Assembly: GCA_963842455.1 (NCBI GenBank) | Contig: CAWJHE010000017.1 | Location: 944,340 to 1,008,339, forward strand | DNA: 64,000 bases | Reading direction: 5' to 3' | Origin: CAWJHE01 sp963842455 | GTDB taxonomy: Bacteria > Chloroflexota > Anaerolineae > Anaerolineales > UBA4823 | Shown: in pieces, positions 62,570-64,000 of the stretch | Layout of the letters: every line of letters starts with the position of its first letter | How positions within the stretch are numbered: the first letter of the stretch is position 1 | The notes under the pieces: model-generated | Told to the model about the DNA's origin: nothing | Databases searched by the model: none | Seen by the model: only the letters and a program-made list of their open reading frames with translations | Made by a program: the position numbers and the translations under genes

Positions 62570-64000
62570 TATGATCCAGCTCCGCCGCCGATTGCAAACC
62601 CTGGTCGCCTCCCGCCCTTCCATAGCCTGGTAGATATTGTCTTGTTGGTGTCGTTGGCACGCGCTTTTCCAATTCTTCGCGTTTGGATACCAGGTCATCA
62701 GCTTATCCCTACCAGGTGGATTATGGCGAGGGTCCCTGCTCAGCCAGGTGGGACGGCTGGCCCAATTTGAGAATATCTATAGCTCAGATTTACTCCCACG
62801 CGCCCTATACGGTTACCAATTACCCGCCGCTCTATATGCTGCTTCAGGTACCCTTCCACTGGCTTTTGGGCCGCTTTCTGGGTTGGACGCTTGATTTCCA
62901 TGCTGGGTATGCTGGTAGCTGCGCTCTTTCCTTGGATTGGTGCTGTACAGCCTGACCCGGGATCCCCTGGCGGCTTTGACTGGAGGGCTGCTCCTGTTTG
63001 CCATTCCTTACGCCCGCGCCTGGGCGCCGCTCTTCCGAATTGACTCGCTGGCTTTGGGGTTGAGTTGGGCTGCCCTGTACCTGCCTTGGTGCGCCGGCAA
63101 GGGGGAGCGTCGCAACCTGCTGGGGTCGCCATCTTTTTGACAGCTGCCATTTGTACGCGCCTGCCAATCCTACGGGCTGGCGGCGCCGTTGGCCGCCTTT
63201 GACTGGCTGCTCAGCCAGCAACCGCGCCAGCGGGCTTTGACCCTGGCCGCTTACGTGGGCGGGCTGGGTTTGGGGTTGTTTGTCTTGCTAAACTTGCTGA
63301 CCGGCGGCGGTTTTTACTTCAATATTGTCACTGCCAACATGAACAAAGTTCAGCTGCCGACTTTGCTCAACTATCTGCGCCGGGTGCTGGCAGATTTGCC
63401 CGTGCTGGTGGTGTTTGGCGCCGTTTTCCTGTTGGCTGGCTTGTCCAGGATGTGCGGCTGGAGGTGGCCGCTCCCTACCTGCTGGGGGCAGTCCCTCAGC
63501 GTTGACCATTGGTAAGATCGGCTCGAATGTCAATTACTTGCTGGAGCTTTCAGCGGCGTTGTGCCTGGCGGCGGGGTTGGTTTTGCCTGGCTGCGCCAGA
63601 AAGCGGGGAACTGCTGGCAGCACGCCATCCAAAACCGGCTGGCAGCTGGCTGCTAGCGGCCTGGCAGCTATCCTGGCATCCCCCAGGTTTTCTGGGCTGC
63701 GAACAACCACGGCGGTTATGAAGATTACCTGCGCCAGAAAACCAGCCTGCAGACCCAAAACGAGGTGCTTTTGGGTTTGATCGAGCAGTCTACCGGACCT
63801 GTGCTGACCGGCGAGCATATGGGCTTGCTGGCGTTAACCCGGCAATCCGCTCTATTACCAGCCTTTCGAGATGAAACAGCTCTCCGACAGCGGCGTGTGG
63901 GACCAGTCGCCTTTCCTGGCCGAGCTGGAGAGCGGCCAATATCCCCTGATCTTGATGTACCGCCCGTGGGCAATACTGTCCACGAGCGGCGTGGACGCCG
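62570..64000 (+). pseudogene. Glycosyltransferase-like membrane protein, many frameshifts, open at the right edge
   Basis: Fragments in all three forward frames give a consistent membrane protein: SQVGRLAQFENIYSSDL, NYPPLYMLLQVPFHWLLGRF, SLTRDPLAALTGGLLLFAIPYARAWAPLFRIDSLALGLSWAALYL, RQRALTLAAYVGGLGLGLFVLLNLLTGGG, NMNKVQLPTLLNYLRRVL. The pattern resembles dolichyl-phosphate-mannose-type (GT39) or related glycosyltransferases. At least five shifts occur in 1.4 kb. It is either a decaying gene or a poorly assembled stretch. Confidence 0.55.

Overview
The window looks like chromosomal DNA of a non-phototrophic member of the Chloroflexota, class Anaerolineae. This is inferred from the gene families and their layout (PucC-like MFS protein, ChlD-type chelatase, DUF6391, R3H/AAA ATPase, PdxST, FmdB, repeated ECF sigma/DUF4367 pairs), not from a database search. 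Base composition is moderate. Genes are tightly packed and most starts have clear Shine-Dalgarno sites.

1-11.6 kb: an FtsK-like ATPase cut by the left edge, then a leftward block of housekeeping genes: holA, a DUF6391 protein, a MerR-type regulator, a PucC-like transporter, dus, radA, clpC and rpsA. 11.6-14.3 kb: the transcription switch point. rpsA and a ChlI/ChlD chelatase gene are divergent with overlapping -35 boxes. The chelatase gene carries a dnaX-like slippery site in an A10 tract, exactly where its AAA+ part must shift frame into its VWA part. A 0.3 kb intergenic cluster of DnaA boxes beside it is a good oriC candidate.

14.3-34.4 kb: mainly rightward genes. They are an ArsR-type regulator with an MFS exporter, OsmC, glgC, an aminoglycoside adenylyltransferase-like gene, tRNA-Leu(CAA), ychF, pepF, ssb, a deoxynucleoside kinase, a GntR/slipin/DUF4177 operon, DUF1848, pdxST, an R3H/AAA ATPase and tmk. 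Two perfect 14-bp parS cores lie at 26.6 kb. Together with the DnaA boxes and the strand switch they suggest that the window spans the replication origin region.

34.4-46.2 kb: gmk, a rhomboid protease, a prenyltransferase-like protein, a flavodoxin, an M23 peptidase, a degenerate SDR, an enoyl-CoA hydratase, a pentapeptide-repeat protein, a two-component system and a seven-haem secreted cytochrome.

46.4-64 kb: an accessory, disturbed region. comEC and its neighbouring VOC gene are duplicated, and the second comEC copy is split by an inserted ECF sigma/anti-sigma-like pair. A second, more broken sigma/DUF4367 pair lies further right. An orphan ribbon-helix-helix antitoxin, a TetR regulator, a META-domain lipoprotein and a shattered glycosyltransferase-like membrane gene fill the rest.

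Many genes are interrupted by single-base shifts, usually one extra base, and these become denser to the right. Most are probably assembly errors, but the chlD shift and a shift shared by both comEC copies do not fit that explanation simply.
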